DNA of 14,014 nucleotides, from positions 1 through 14,014 of the forward strand of contig JAYWGO010000124.1 in assembly GCA_043778205.1 (NCBI GenBank), given 5' to 3'. Source of the stretch: JAAFIP01 sp043778205 (lineage in GTDB: Bacteria; Pseudomonadota; Gammaproteobacteria; Burkholderiales; Burkholderiaceae_C). Positions 1 to 7,706 of the stretch are shown piece after piece. Under the pieces are notes generated by a model that searched no databases, was not told where the DNA came from, and worked only from the letters and a program-made list of their open reading frames with translations. Both the position numbers and the translations under genes were made by a program. How positions within the stretch are numbered: the stretch's first letter is position 1; every line of letters begins with the position of its first letter.

Positions 1-30
1 GGCTAGGGCTTGAAAGTCTTCTCGTCTCAT
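1..30 (-). CDS. 5' end of an unidentified leftward gene (partial, cut by window edge)
   Basis: An ATG (complement of 28-30) opens a frame that reads MRREDFQALA up to the window edge. A good Shine-Dalgarno sequence, AGGTGA, lies a few bases upstream on the minus strand, and an AT-rich stretch with a possible promoter lies behind it. Ten codons are too few to name a product. The start call rests on the ribosome binding site and its position just downstream of the signalling operon; it is an inference. Confidence 0.4.
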   Translation of the reverse strand, partial: MRREDFQALA

Positions 31-65
31 GGCATCACCTAACTTGTTGATTCATAAGGGTTTAG

Positions 66-71
66 TTTATA
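66..71 (-). promoter_or_regulatory. possible extended -10 promoter element for the leftward gene at the left edge
   Basis: On the minus strand the stretch reads TTGGTATAAACT, which contains TGG-TATAAA, an extended -10 pattern (TGnTATAAT-like). No good -35 hexamer is seen at the usual distance, which extended -10 promoters can tolerate. It lies about 36 bases upstream of the ATG at 28-30. The rest of 31-152 shows no convincing intrinsic terminator for the operon ending at 153. Confidence 0.3.
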
Positions 72-152
72 CCAATAGTTAACGATGACATAGCCTTAAA
101 TAAAAGCAATCTGGCCGCCCGAGCCTCTGCTAACAGCTAAATACACGCCCAC

Positions 153-944
153 TCACACCTCAAACTCTTGCCCCGCGTGCAGCCAGCGTATGTCGTGGCT
201 AACATCGTTACCGCTGGGCTGGGTTTGGTCGAAGCGCTGCACTTCTTCCATGATCAGCTCGGTTTCTGCAGGTTTGGTGTGGGTGATGTAGATGGGGTAG
301 CGTTTGTCTTTGGCAATATGGTCTAGCTCGTCGGCCAGGGCAGTGGGTGAGAGGTGCAGGCTGCGTTTAGCGAGTTCTTTTTCGCGGTTGCTAAAGGCGG
401 TTTCTATGACCAGGATGGCCACATCCAGCTGGTTAACGCGCTGCCAAAAGGCGGGGTTGCGCTCGGTGTCACCGCTGAACACCCAGTAGCCGTGCCCGGC
501 GCTGATGGCGTAGCCTACGGCAGGCACGGTGTGCACCGCAGGCAGTACCTCCACCTGTTTGCCGCCAATGGTGAGGGTGGCACCTGTGTGTATGGGGTGA
601 AAAGTCAAAAACGGCGCGGCAGCACTGGGGATGGTGCTGAAGTCGGGCCAAATGGTGTTGTTAAAGATATGTTGGCGCAGTGAGGCGATGGTCTCGGGCA
701 GCGCGTGTACACGCAGCGGGGCTGTGCGCAAAGAGGCCACGCTGTCTAGCATCAGCGGCAGTGCGGCAATGTGGTCGAGGTGCGAGTGGGTGAGCACTAC
801 GTCGTTGATGGCGCACATCTCCGCCAAGCTTAAATCGCCTACGCCCGTTCCTGCGTCCACCAAAAGATTGTCGTCCACCAAAAATGAGGTGGTGCGGCAG
901 TCTTTGGCAATGGCCCCTGAGCAGCCTAAAACCCGTACTTTCAT
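153..944 (-). CDS. metallo-beta-lactamase-fold hydrolase, probable 3',5'-cyclic-nucleotide phosphodiesterase-like
   Basis: The 263-residue protein has the metal-binding signature THSHLDHI (H53, H55, D57, H58) followed by further ligand-type residues at H138, D159 (SGDT), H197 and H222 (ITHT). This is a complete two-metal MBL site. HSHLDH followed by a hydrophobic run is also the signature region of class II cyclic-nucleotide phosphodiesterases. No signal peptide is evident, so it is probably cytoplasmic. It is the last gene of a five-gene leftward run and starts 15 bases after the adenylate cyclase stop, with only a weak ribosome binding site; this fits translation coupled to the cyclase. Context suggests it hydrolyses the cAMP made by its neighbour. 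Substrate is inferred: RNase Z-like or other MBL hydrolase activity cannot be excluded from sequence alone. Confidence 0.8.
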   Translation of the reverse strand: MKVRVLGCSGAIAKDCRTTSFLVDDNLLVDAGTGVGDLSLAEMCAINDVVLTHSHLDHIAALPLMLDSVASLRTAPLRVHALPETIASLRQHIFNNTIWPDFSTIPSAAAPFLTFHPIHTGATLTIGGKQVEVLPAVHTVPAVGYAISAGHGYWVFSGDTERNPAFWQRVNQLDVAILVIETAFSNREKELAKRSLHLSPTALADELDHIAKDKRYPIYITHTKPAETELIMEEVQRFDQTQPSGNDVSHDIRWLHAGQEFEV

Positions 945-959
945 AGCGCAATAGCCCTG

Positions 960-3233
960 TTATTTGGTCTCGAAATTGGTGGCGCCATCCCAACTAGGGT
1001 CAAAAGGCAGCAACCGCATAGAGGCTACACGCTGTGCATAGAGTTGGTAAAGGAATTTTTGGGCATTTTGGCGATCTAAATTTAACATTTGCACGTCGCA
1101 CTGCTCCCAGTCTTGGTTTCTGTAAGCTTTCAGCATGGCGCCCCATGTTTTAAGCTCGTCGGCTTGGTCTTTGGCGATGCTCTGTGTGCCGCTTTGCGCA
1201 CCGGTTGGTATGTTAGCCAGCGGCTGAAATATCGATACCGCTTGCTCTTTGCCTTTGACTCGCACTTTGTCCAGCTCTTGCCACATAAAGTTACCGGCCA
1301 GCTTTTTGGTGGCTTCGCTGACCACCACCTCGACACCGTAGTTTTTAGACAGACCCTCCAAGCGCGAACCCAAATTAACTGCATCGCCAATCACCGTGTA
1401 GCTGCGCCGAATATCAGAGCCCATGTTGCCAACACACATCGTGCCGCTGTTAAGACCAATGCCTACGCCAATCTCAGGGATACCTTTAGCGCGGTGCTCT
1501 TCGTTAATTTTACGCACGGCAGCGCACATTTCCAGCGCGGCTTTGACTGCCATAGGGGCGTGCTCAGGAGTATCTATGGGCGCGCCCCAAAACGCCATCA
1601 CGCAATCGCCCATGTATTTGTCGGTAGTGCCGCGGTTGGCCTGGATAATTTCGGTCAGGCGGCTGAACAAATTGTTCAGCAAGCCCTGTAGGGCTATGGG
1701 CTCCATTTTTTCAGACAAATTGGTAAAGCCGCGCATGTCGCAAAACATCACGGTGAGCTCTTTGTTGACCGCTTTCATGCTGTAGCTGTCGGGGTCTTTG
1801 ACCATTTCATCCACCAGCTCAGGCGGCACATAGGCGGCGAACATGTTGGCAATTTGGCGCTTAGACTTACTTTCTACAAAATAACCGTAGCTCATATTGA
1901 GCGCGAATGCGGTAATCGCCATCACCAAGGCTGCAGCCAGCGGTAACACCAAGCCAACTCCTAAATAAAGCCAAAAATTCAAGCCGATCAAACTGCCAAC
2001 CACGCCCAAACTGAGTGCCACTGCTTTGGGTGCAGACAACAGCGGCAAGGCAAACGCCAATACCAGCCCGGCAAGTACCAGCACGACGACCTCAAACCCC
2101 AGCGCATAGTCGGGGCGCACGACCAAACGGCCGTCCAGCATGCCAGAGATCATATTGGCGTGCACTTCTACGCCGGGGTAGGTTTCGCCCACGGGCGTGA
2201 CCCGCAGGTCTAACAGGCCTGGGGCGGTAGTGCCCATCAGTACAATTTTGCCTTTAAGTGCGCCTGCGGGCACCCGCTTAGACACAATGTCCGCCGCAGA
2301 ATAGTATCTAAATGCGCCGCCGGCAGTACCGCCTTGGCTGCGAAAGGGTATTAGCGCTGCTACGCGGTCGTCTACCGGCACGGCCAAGGATTTGCCATCT
2401 TGCTTGAGCAAAATGCTTTCTAAGCCCTGGTAGTTGCGCGATAAAAACCGCTCTTGCGGAAAACCAGGCTCTACTTTGGGCAGGCCCGTTAGCACGCGGA
2501 ACATGGCCAAGGATAAAGACTCGTAATACTGCCCCTTGTGCTCCGCAATCAACGGTATAGAGCGCACCACGCCGTCCAGGTCGGTGATGGAGTTGAAAAA
2601 TCCTGCCATCGGCGCAGCGGTGGCCAGGGGTGCAATGTTAGAGCCGTAGCCCGACCAGCTGGTGAATTTAATGGGCCTGCCCGCCAGCGCGTCTTTTTGC
2701 ATGACTGCGGCAGGCAGTGCGCCGCTGGTTCGGCCATCGCGGTCACTGGTAAGGTAGTAGCCCAGCACAACAGGGCGTTTTGCCAAGGCTTTGGCAAAGC
2801 TGGCATCGTAGTCTAAGCTGGCTTCAATTTGGCTTAACCGGTCTGCAAAGCCCGGTTGGTCGCGCATTTCTTCAGCGGCCAGCTGGCGCAAACGCTTCAG
2901 GCCCGAGCTGTCATCGGCCTCGGCAAATACCACGTCAAAACCCAGTAGGCCAATTTGCTGGCGGTCAAACAGCTCGTCTACCAAGCTGGCCATTTTGTTG
3001 CGGCCCCACGGCCAGCGCCCTATTTCAGACAGGCTTTTTTCGTCAATATCAATAATGACGATGCGCTCGTCCACCGTGTTGGGCATAGTGGCCCGCAGCC
3101 GCGCATCGTAAATAATGTCATCTAAACGCTGAAAAACGTTAATCGGCAGTACACCACTGGCGTGCAGCAGCGCAATCAGCAGCGGTAGCAAAGTAACTGC
3201 GATGCGAGGCCAGTGTTTTAGCAATGCCTCCAT
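960..3233 (-). CDS. CHASE2-domain class III adenylate cyclase (membrane)
   Basis: This 757-residue protein makes cAMP from ATP. An N-terminal membrane segment (about 10-28) is followed by an extracytoplasmic CHASE2 sensor (about 30-375, with the typical IDEKSLSEIGRWPWGR stretch at 64-79), three membrane helices (about 378-448), and a class III cyclase domain (about 490-670). Catalytic residues are all present: metal-binding D499 (FCDMRGFT) and D543 (MGDCVMAFWG), adenine-selecting K539 with T613, and transition-state N620 and R624 (VNLGSRLE). The K/T pair favours adenylate over guanylate cyclase. The tail (680-757) ends with a WDG motif of the kind seen at the C-terminus of CHASE2 cyclases. 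It starts 32 bases after the FHA gene, with AGGAC upstream of the ATG. The ligand sensed by CHASE2 is unknown. Confidence 0.93.
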   Translation of the reverse strand: MEALLKHWPRIAVTLLPLLIALLHASGVLPINVFQRLDDIIYDARLRATMPNTVDERIVIIDIDEKSLSEIGRWPWGRNKMASLVDELFDRQQIGLLGFDVVFAEADDSSGLKRLRQLAAEEMRDQPGFADRLSQIEASLDYDASFAKALAKRPVVLGYYLTSDRDGRTSGALPAAVMQKDALAGRPIKFTSWSGYGSNIAPLATAAPMAGFFNSITDLDGVVRSIPLIAEHKGQYYESLSLAMFRVLTGLPKVEPGFPQERFLSRNYQGLESILLKQDGKSLAVPVDDRVAALIPFRSQGGTAGGAFRYYSAADIVSKRVPAGALKGKIVLMGTTAPGLLDLRVTPVGETYPGVEVHANMISGMLDGRLVVRPDYALGFEVVVLVLAGLVLAFALPLLSAPKAVALSLGVVGSLIGLNFWLYLGVGLVLPLAAALVMAITAFALNMSYGYFVESKSKRQIANMFAAYVPPELVDEMVKDPDSYSMKAVNKELTVMFCDMRGFTNLSEKMEPIALQGLLNNLFSRLTEIIQANRGTTDKYMGDCVMAFWGAPIDTPEHAPMAVKAALEMCAAVRKINEEHRAKGIPEIGVGIGLNSGTMCVGNMGSDIRRSYTVIGDAVNLGSRLEGLSKNYGVEVVVSEATKKLAGNFMWQELDKVRVKGKEQAVSIFQPLANIPTGAQSGTQSIAKDQADELKTWGAMLKAYRNQDWEQCDVQMLNLDRQNAQKFLYQLYAQRVASMRLLPFDPSWDGATNFETK

Positions 3234-3265
3234 CCCAGCAGCGTCCTGTTAGATTGCAAGCAAGC

Positions 3266-3916
3266 TTAGCTTTGCACAAACTGCATTTGCGTTCCGGCAA
3301 GCTCCAACACGTCCATATTCTTAAGCACCATCGGCTCCGAGCCCAGCGGTGTACCGTTGAGTGTGGGCCGGTTAACGCCTTCTACATGGGCCACCACAAA
3401 GCCGTGGGGGCGCTTGGTAATGGCGGCTACGGCTACGCCAGGCTTGCCAATGGTGGTGACCACTTTGACCAAAGGTACTTCGCGGCCAGCGGCGGCACCT
3501 GACAAAACCTTGATTGCTGCCGTGCCTGCAGTGCCGGGTTGCGCCGCGCCTGCCGCGGCTGCAGGGGGTTGCATTGACCCCGCTGCACCGGCTTTGATAA
3601 CCATGGTTTTCTCGAAGCCTGAATTAGCAACCTCGTTGATAAACTTGATTTTGTACTTGCCAATTTCAACCGTGTCGTTGTGTGCCAACAACTGTTTTTT
3701 GGCAGCTTTGCCATTGACATAGGTGCCATTGGTGCTGTTGAGGTCTTCAAGGTAGACCTCGTTGCCGGTCATCTGCATTACGGCGTGCTCACCACTGACG
3801 GCCAGGTTGTCGATAACAATATCGTTATACGGCCTGCGTCCCAGGGTGGTACGGTCCTTGGTAAGTTGGACTTCTTTGATGACGACACCGTCGATCGATA
3901 CGATCATTTTCGGCAT
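3266..3916 (-). CDS. FHA-domain protein with a second, degenerate FHA-like domain
   Basis: The protein has 216 residues, starting at the ATG at 3914-3916 because a GAGGAG ribosome binding site sits about six bases before it; the frame runs open further upstream but there overlaps the phosphatase gene. Residues about 5-95 form a full FHA domain with the phospho-threonine-binding set G26, R27, S41, H44 and N63 (LGRR, SGEH, STNGTYVNG). A Gly/Ala/Pro-rich linker (about 108-133) leads to a second FHA-like unit (135-214) that keeps the fold pattern (TTIGKPG, LNGTPLG, VLELAG) but lacks the Arg and Ser-x-x-His residues. FHA domains dock onto phospho-threonine, so it is the likely reader of the adjacent kinase. 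Linker residues 101-110 resemble the kinase tail. It is probably soluble. Confidence 0.9.
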   Translation of the reverse strand: MPKMIVSIDGVVIKEVQLTKDRTTLGRRPYNDIVIDNLAVSGEHAVMQMTGNEVYLEDLNSTNGTYVNGKAAKKQLLAHNDTVEIGKYKIKFINEVANSGFEKTMVIKAGAAGSMQPPAAAAGAAQPGTAGTAAIKVLSGAAAGREVPLVKVVTTIGKPGVAVAAITKRPHGFVVAHVEGVNRPTLNGTPLGSEPMVLKNMDVLELAGTQMQFVQS

Positions 3917-3931
3917 GGCCGACTCCTCGTG
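3914..3931 (-). promoter_or_regulatory. ribosome binding site fixing the FHA gene start
   Basis: On the minus strand GAGGAG is followed by TCGGCC and then ATG. This spacing decides the start at 3916 against upstream starts inside the phosphatase gene. Confidence 0.7.
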
Positions 3932-3950
3932 GTTTTGCTGTTCATTGATT

Positions 3951-4736
3951 TTACTTTCTAAGCAGGCGCGACATAAAGCCCCGTTTGGTAGAACCTTCTC
4001 GTGCTTCAAAAAGCAGTACCGATATGTTGTCTCTGCCGCCCGCTGCGTTGGCGGCAGCAATCAAGGCTACGCCTTTTTGCTCTAAAGTGCCAGTATCTAA
4101 CATAATATGTGCAATGCCTGCATCGTCTACCATGTCAGACAAGCCGTCAGAGCACATGAGGTAAACGTCACCCGGCTCTACGCGGTGCTCGTTAACTTCT
4201 AGTAAAACAGTGTCTTCCACACCCAAGGCGCGGGTAACAAGGTTTTTATTGAGCGAGGTGGCGGCTTGCTCAGGCGTAATCAACCCTGCATCCATTTGCT
4301 CTTGCAACAGGGAATGGTCTTTGGTAATTTGCGCAAACTCGGTGCCGCGCATGCGGTAGCAACGCGAATCGCCAATATGGCCAACCATCAGGCGCGCCTC
4401 GTGGCACACGCCCAGCACCAGGGTGGTACCCATGCCCGCGTACTGCGGGTTAGAGTTGGCCGCATTAAAGATAGAGCGGTTGGCGTTGTCTACGCAAATT
4501 TCTAGCGCGCGGCGCACTTCGCGGGCGTTGGCCGCCTTGCCCACTTGGGACAACCAGCGGCTCATTTCAGAGCGAATAAAAGCGGTGGCCATGCCGCTGG
4601 CCACTTCGCCAGCGTTGTAGCCACCCATGCCATCGGCCAACACCGTGAGCGATGTGGGGGCATCATAAGTGACTGAGTCCTCGTTATTCTCACGGGCCAA
4701 GCCAGGGTCGGTATGGGAACTAAATTGGTAAATCAT
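3951..4736 (-). CDS. PP2C-family Ser/Thr protein phosphatase
   Basis: This 261-residue cytoplasmic phosphatase removes phosphate from Ser/Thr, presumably reversing the kinase encoded 29 bases upstream. All PP2C motifs are seen in order: RENNED (D20), LADGMGGYNAGEVAS (D35, G36), GMGTTLV (102-107), GHIGDSRCYR (D123), TKDHSLL (D140), CSDGLSDMV (D197) and GGRDNISV (D236). The Asp residues that bind the metal centre are intact, so the enzyme should be active. It lacks membrane segments and has about the length of single-domain bacterial Stp/PppA-type enzymes. The ATG has only a weak Shine-Dalgarno sequence, which suits translational coupling to the kinase gene. The gap to the FHA gene is 34 bases. 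Confidence 0.94.
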   Translation of the reverse strand: MIYQFSSHTDPGLARENNEDSVTYDAPTSLTVLADGMGGYNAGEVASGMATAFIRSEMSRWLSQVGKAANAREVRRALEICVDNANRSIFNAANSNPQYAGMGTTLVLGVCHEARLMVGHIGDSRCYRMRGTEFAQITKDHSLLQEQMDAGLITPEQAATSLNKNLVTRALGVEDTVLLEVNEHRVEPGDVYLMCSDGLSDMVDDAGIAHIMLDTGTLEQKGVALIAAANAAGGRDNISVLLFEAREGSTKRGFMSRLLRK

Positions 4737-4765
4737 GGTGTAGTCGAAGCTTACTATAACGAGTT

Positions 4766-7528
4766 TTAGCTGCTTGAGCCCGGATTACCGGGTTTGGGGA
4801 CTACGGTTTTCTCAAAGTCTGCAGAAACTGTGTCAATTTTGCGCGTTGCTTCAAAATAGCCGCCTGCGGCTTTGGCCGGGGCCAGCACGGATGTCTGGTC
4901 TGCTGCCATACCCGGCGAACCAGCTAGCTCGGGCGCGGTGTAGATGCTGGGGGCGGTGCCGCCAACGGCCAGGTCGGCCAGCGCCAAACGCAGGTCAGAG
5001 GCAAATTGCTCACCGTTTTGAAAGCGCGTCTCAGGCCGTTTGCTCAGCGACAGCGCCACCACGTGGGCTACCGCTTCGCTTAAATCAGGGCGCACGGTGC
5101 GAATGTCGGCCGCTTCCTCGTTGGCAATTTTGTACATCAATTCGGCCATCGACTCACCGCGAAACGGCAACACACCCGCCAGCATTTGGTACAGCATGAC
5201 ACCCAGCGAGTACAAATCTGACCGGCCATCCACCTTTTTACCGGCAATTTGCTCGGGCGACATAAAGCTGGGCGTACCCAAAACCAGACCGGTTTTGGTT
5301 TTGCTGGAATCGGTAATGCGGGCAATGCCAAAGTCAGTTACTTTGACGGTGTCGCTGGCCAGTTCATACATGATGTTGGCGGGCTTGATATCGCGGTGCA
5401 CTACGTTTTGCTTATGCGCATAGCCTAGCGCCTGCGCCACCCGCTCCACAATCGACAGCACCGTGGGCACGGGCAGCAAGGCACCCGTTTTGCAAAAGTC
5501 AGCCAGGTCTTTGCCTTTGAGGAACTCCATCGCGATATAAGCCAGGTCGTGCTCTTCACCAGCGTCGAAAATGGTGACGATGTTCTGGTGCTGCAAGCGC
5601 CCTGCGGTTTCTGCTTCGCGGAAGAAGCGCTCGCGTGCATCGACCAGCTCGTCGCCGTCAAACTCTTGGCTAAGCGCCATGGTTTTAATGGCCACCACGC
5701 GGCCAATTTTGGGGTCTTTGCCCAAATACACCACGCCCATAGCGCCCTTGCCCAGCTCTTTGTCAACCTGGTAGCGCCCTAGCATAGGTTTTTCTACCCC
5801 GCCACCGGCAAGCAGCATGGTGCCACCAGGGTGCGCGCCACCGCCGCCCAAAATCACGGTTTCCGACAGATTTTTTGCCCGGTTGAGCTTGACATCGAGC
5901 CCCTTGTACGACTTGTCTAGGCCTGCCATGTGCTCGTACACCGCTTGCGACTTGTTGAACTGGCGCTTGCGCTCAAAGTCCAGTGCCAAATTGCCCATGT
6001 TGTCCATCAGCGCGTCGCTCAAGGGCACCCGGCGAAAGCGGTCAAAAGCCATGTCCAGCTGGCCCTGGCCCTGCAAAGCCAAGCCCATCATACGGTTAGT
6101 TTCTGCAGACTCTTCGTCTGACTTGAGCTTACCTGCTTCGGTGATGAGGAAGCGTTTGGTGGTGAGGGCCAAATGCCCAATGATAAGCAAAATTGCCGGG
6201 AAGATAAATTGCACCCACCGGCTGTACCGTGACAAAAGCACATAAGACGACACCAGCAGCACGGTGAATAGAGCACCAGTCAACAGAGCGGCGTGGCTTG
6301 CTGATAAGCGGGGCAGCAACGCTATCAAATACGCGGCAACCATCAAGATAGCCAATGAGCCTAAGACCGCTGCCCATAAAGGGGTGGTAACGAAGTGCTC
6401 AGACAAAATACTTGAAGTGACGTGCGCTGTTTGCTCCAAGGGGGTTAAGCCGCGCCCGCCAAGTGGAGTCGGAAACTCTACCCCGACACCGGCTGCTGTT
6501 GGCCCAAGCAACACTAACTTACCCGCGTATTTGCTGGCAGGCACTTTACCTGACAGCACATCGAAAGCAGAGTCGTGTGAGAAAACGGACTTACCTTCTT
6601 TGTCTGCATAATAGTAAGGTCGCATTTGGCCAAGGTCATCGGTGCTGATGCGTAGCTTTCCAATTTGGATAATCTGGTCTTTATCTAGCACCTGAATATC
6701 TGCTTTGGTAAGGTTAAGGCTTTTCATAGCCCCAACAAGCGTCAAAGACGGAACCATTTGGCCAAAATAGTCGGCCAACAAAGGTTCTACTCGGATAGAG
6801 CCATCAATGTCGGGCGATTTGTTTCCGTGGCCAATTGCAGCAAATTTATTGCTTAACACGTCGATGGGTTCAAGTATGCCAGCAGCCCCCAGTCCAAAAC
6901 CAGCGGGGGCATCGATAAGGCTTTTTAAAGTGGCTTCTTTGAGTAGTTTATCGGGTTTGCCTTTGCCATCCCCGGGGGTTAGACTTACCAATCCCACAAC
7001 ATTGCCTGCAGAGGCAAAAGCTTGCGCTAGTTTTACATCGGCATTCAATGCAGCCTCGCCCTCGGCAGCTATCTTATCGATGGCCTCCAAAGTGGCATTG
7101 CCTGTTGCTGCATCTGCGCTAACTGCGGCGCGAATTTTTTGCAGAAATGGCAGGCCTTTTTCAATCTGCGGCTCAGGGTAGAAAATCTGGTTAATGATGG
7201 CCTTGGGTTTGCCTGCACTGATTTGGTCGATCAATCTGGCTTGCACATCGCGCGACCACGGCCAGCGGCCTACATTGGCGACACTCTGGTCGTCAATCGC
7301 CACAATTGCAATTTGGTCAGAAGGTTTTTTGTCTGACTGGGTAAGGCCGTAGTCGTAAAAGCGATTTTCCAGCGTATCTACAAAATTGGTAGTACGGTTA
7401 AATACAAAGACAGCCAGCACCACCAGCACGCCCACAAACCAGTCGGCGCGCCAAAATGCGTTGCGTTGCGATGAAGATGTCGCCAAGTGTTGTGTTCCGT
7501 TGTCGCCACTGAGGTGGTATTTTGTCAA
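4766..7528 (-). CDS. CHASE2-domain membrane Ser/Thr protein kinase
   Basis: This is a 920-residue Hanks-type kinase in an unusual membrane layout. In order: an N-terminal membrane helix (about 31-46); an extracytoplasmic CHASE2 sensor (about 48-385, with IDDQSVANVGRWPWSR at 78-93); three helices (about 387-455); a TPR-like helical segment (about 476-545); a Gly-rich juxta-kinase stretch with T557 and T570; and the kinase domain (about 585-850). Catalytic residues are intact: G-loop GKGAMG, K615, E638, HRD D713, N718, DFG D732, and an activation loop with Thr residues before SPEQ. The low-complexity tail (855-920) contains FEKTVV (T908). No ATG is available near the N-terminus. The called start is TTG at 7528; a TTG at 7486 preceded by GGAA is an alternative. 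It is the first gene of the operon. Confidence 0.93.
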   Translation of the reverse strand: MTKYHLSGDNGTQHLATSSSQRNAFWRADWFVGVLVVLAVFVFNRTTNFVDTLENRFYDYGLTQSDKKPSDQIAIVAIDDQSVANVGRWPWSRDVQARLIDQISAGKPKAIINQIFYPEPQIEKGLPFLQKIRAAVSADAATGNATLEAIDKIAAEGEAALNADVKLAQAFASAGNVVGLVSLTPGDGKGKPDKLLKEATLKSLIDAPAGFGLGAAGILEPIDVLSNKFAAIGHGNKSPDIDGSIRVEPLLADYFGQMVPSLTLVGAMKSLNLTKADIQVLDKDQIIQIGKLRISTDDLGQMRPYYYADKEGKSVFSHDSAFDVLSGKVPASKYAGKLVLLGPTAAGVGVEFPTPLGGRGLTPLEQTAHVTSSILSEHFVTTPLWAAVLGSLAILMVAAYLIALLPRLSASHAALLTGALFTVLLVSSYVLLSRYSRWVQFIFPAILLIIGHLALTTKRFLITEAGKLKSDEESAETNRMMGLALQGQGQLDMAFDRFRRVPLSDALMDNMGNLALDFERKRQFNKSQAVYEHMAGLDKSYKGLDVKLNRAKNLSETVILGGGGAHPGGTMLLAGGGVEKPMLGRYQVDKELGKGAMGVVYLGKDPKIGRVVAIKTMALSQEFDGDELVDARERFFREAETAGRLQHQNIVTIFDAGEEHDLAYIAMEFLKGKDLADFCKTGALLPVPTVLSIVERVAQALGYAHKQNVVHRDIKPANIMYELASDTVKVTDFGIARITDSSKTKTGLVLGTPSFMSPEQIAGKKVDGRSDLYSLGVMLYQMLAGVLPFRGESMAELMYKIANEEAADIRTVRPDLSEAVAHVVALSLSKRPETRFQNGEQFASDLRLALADLAVGGTAPSIYTAPELAGSPGMAADQTSVLAPAKAAGGYFEATRKIDTVSADFEKTVVPKPGNPGSSS

Positions 7529-7580
7529 AGCTTCTTGTGAAGTAATGACGCTAAGTGCTTGTCTTTAGTGAATAAATAAG

Positions 7581-7609
7581 CCCATACGTTACCAGACAGG
7601 CCGTGGCAA
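7581..7609 (-). promoter_or_regulatory. possible sigma-70 promoter of the signalling operon
   Basis: The minus strand shows TTGCCA (7604-7609, five of six to the -35 consensus), a 17-base spacer, and TATGGG (7581-7586, a weak -10). Transcription would begin near 7574, leaving a leader of about 45 bases before the kinase TTG start. The position in the only sizeable gap upstream of the operon supports it; the poor -10 argues for caution. Confidence 0.3.
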
Positions 7610-7625
7610 GACAAGTAAATTTGTC
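7610..7625. promoter_or_regulatory. palindrome abutting the possible kinase-operon promoter
   Basis: GACAA-GTAAAT-TTGTC is an inverted repeat with 5-base arms that directly touches the proposed -35 hexamer. The related word TTGTCTT also occurs near 7559-7566 and 7694-7700. It could be a binding site for a regulator, but arms this short can arise by chance. Confidence 0.25.
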
Positions 7626-7706
7626 ATCTGGCGTGGTGTTTTTGTTGCAAGTAGGGGCCACTGGCTTACCGCAATGCGTAAACTTTTATGCGCCTTTGTC
7701 TTCAAT

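Noticed and set aside
3917..4060. Extension of the FHA gene to an upstream start inside the phosphatase gene
   Set aside because: The extra 48 residues show no domain and overlap the phosphatase C-terminus; the GAGGAG site supports the ATG at 3916.
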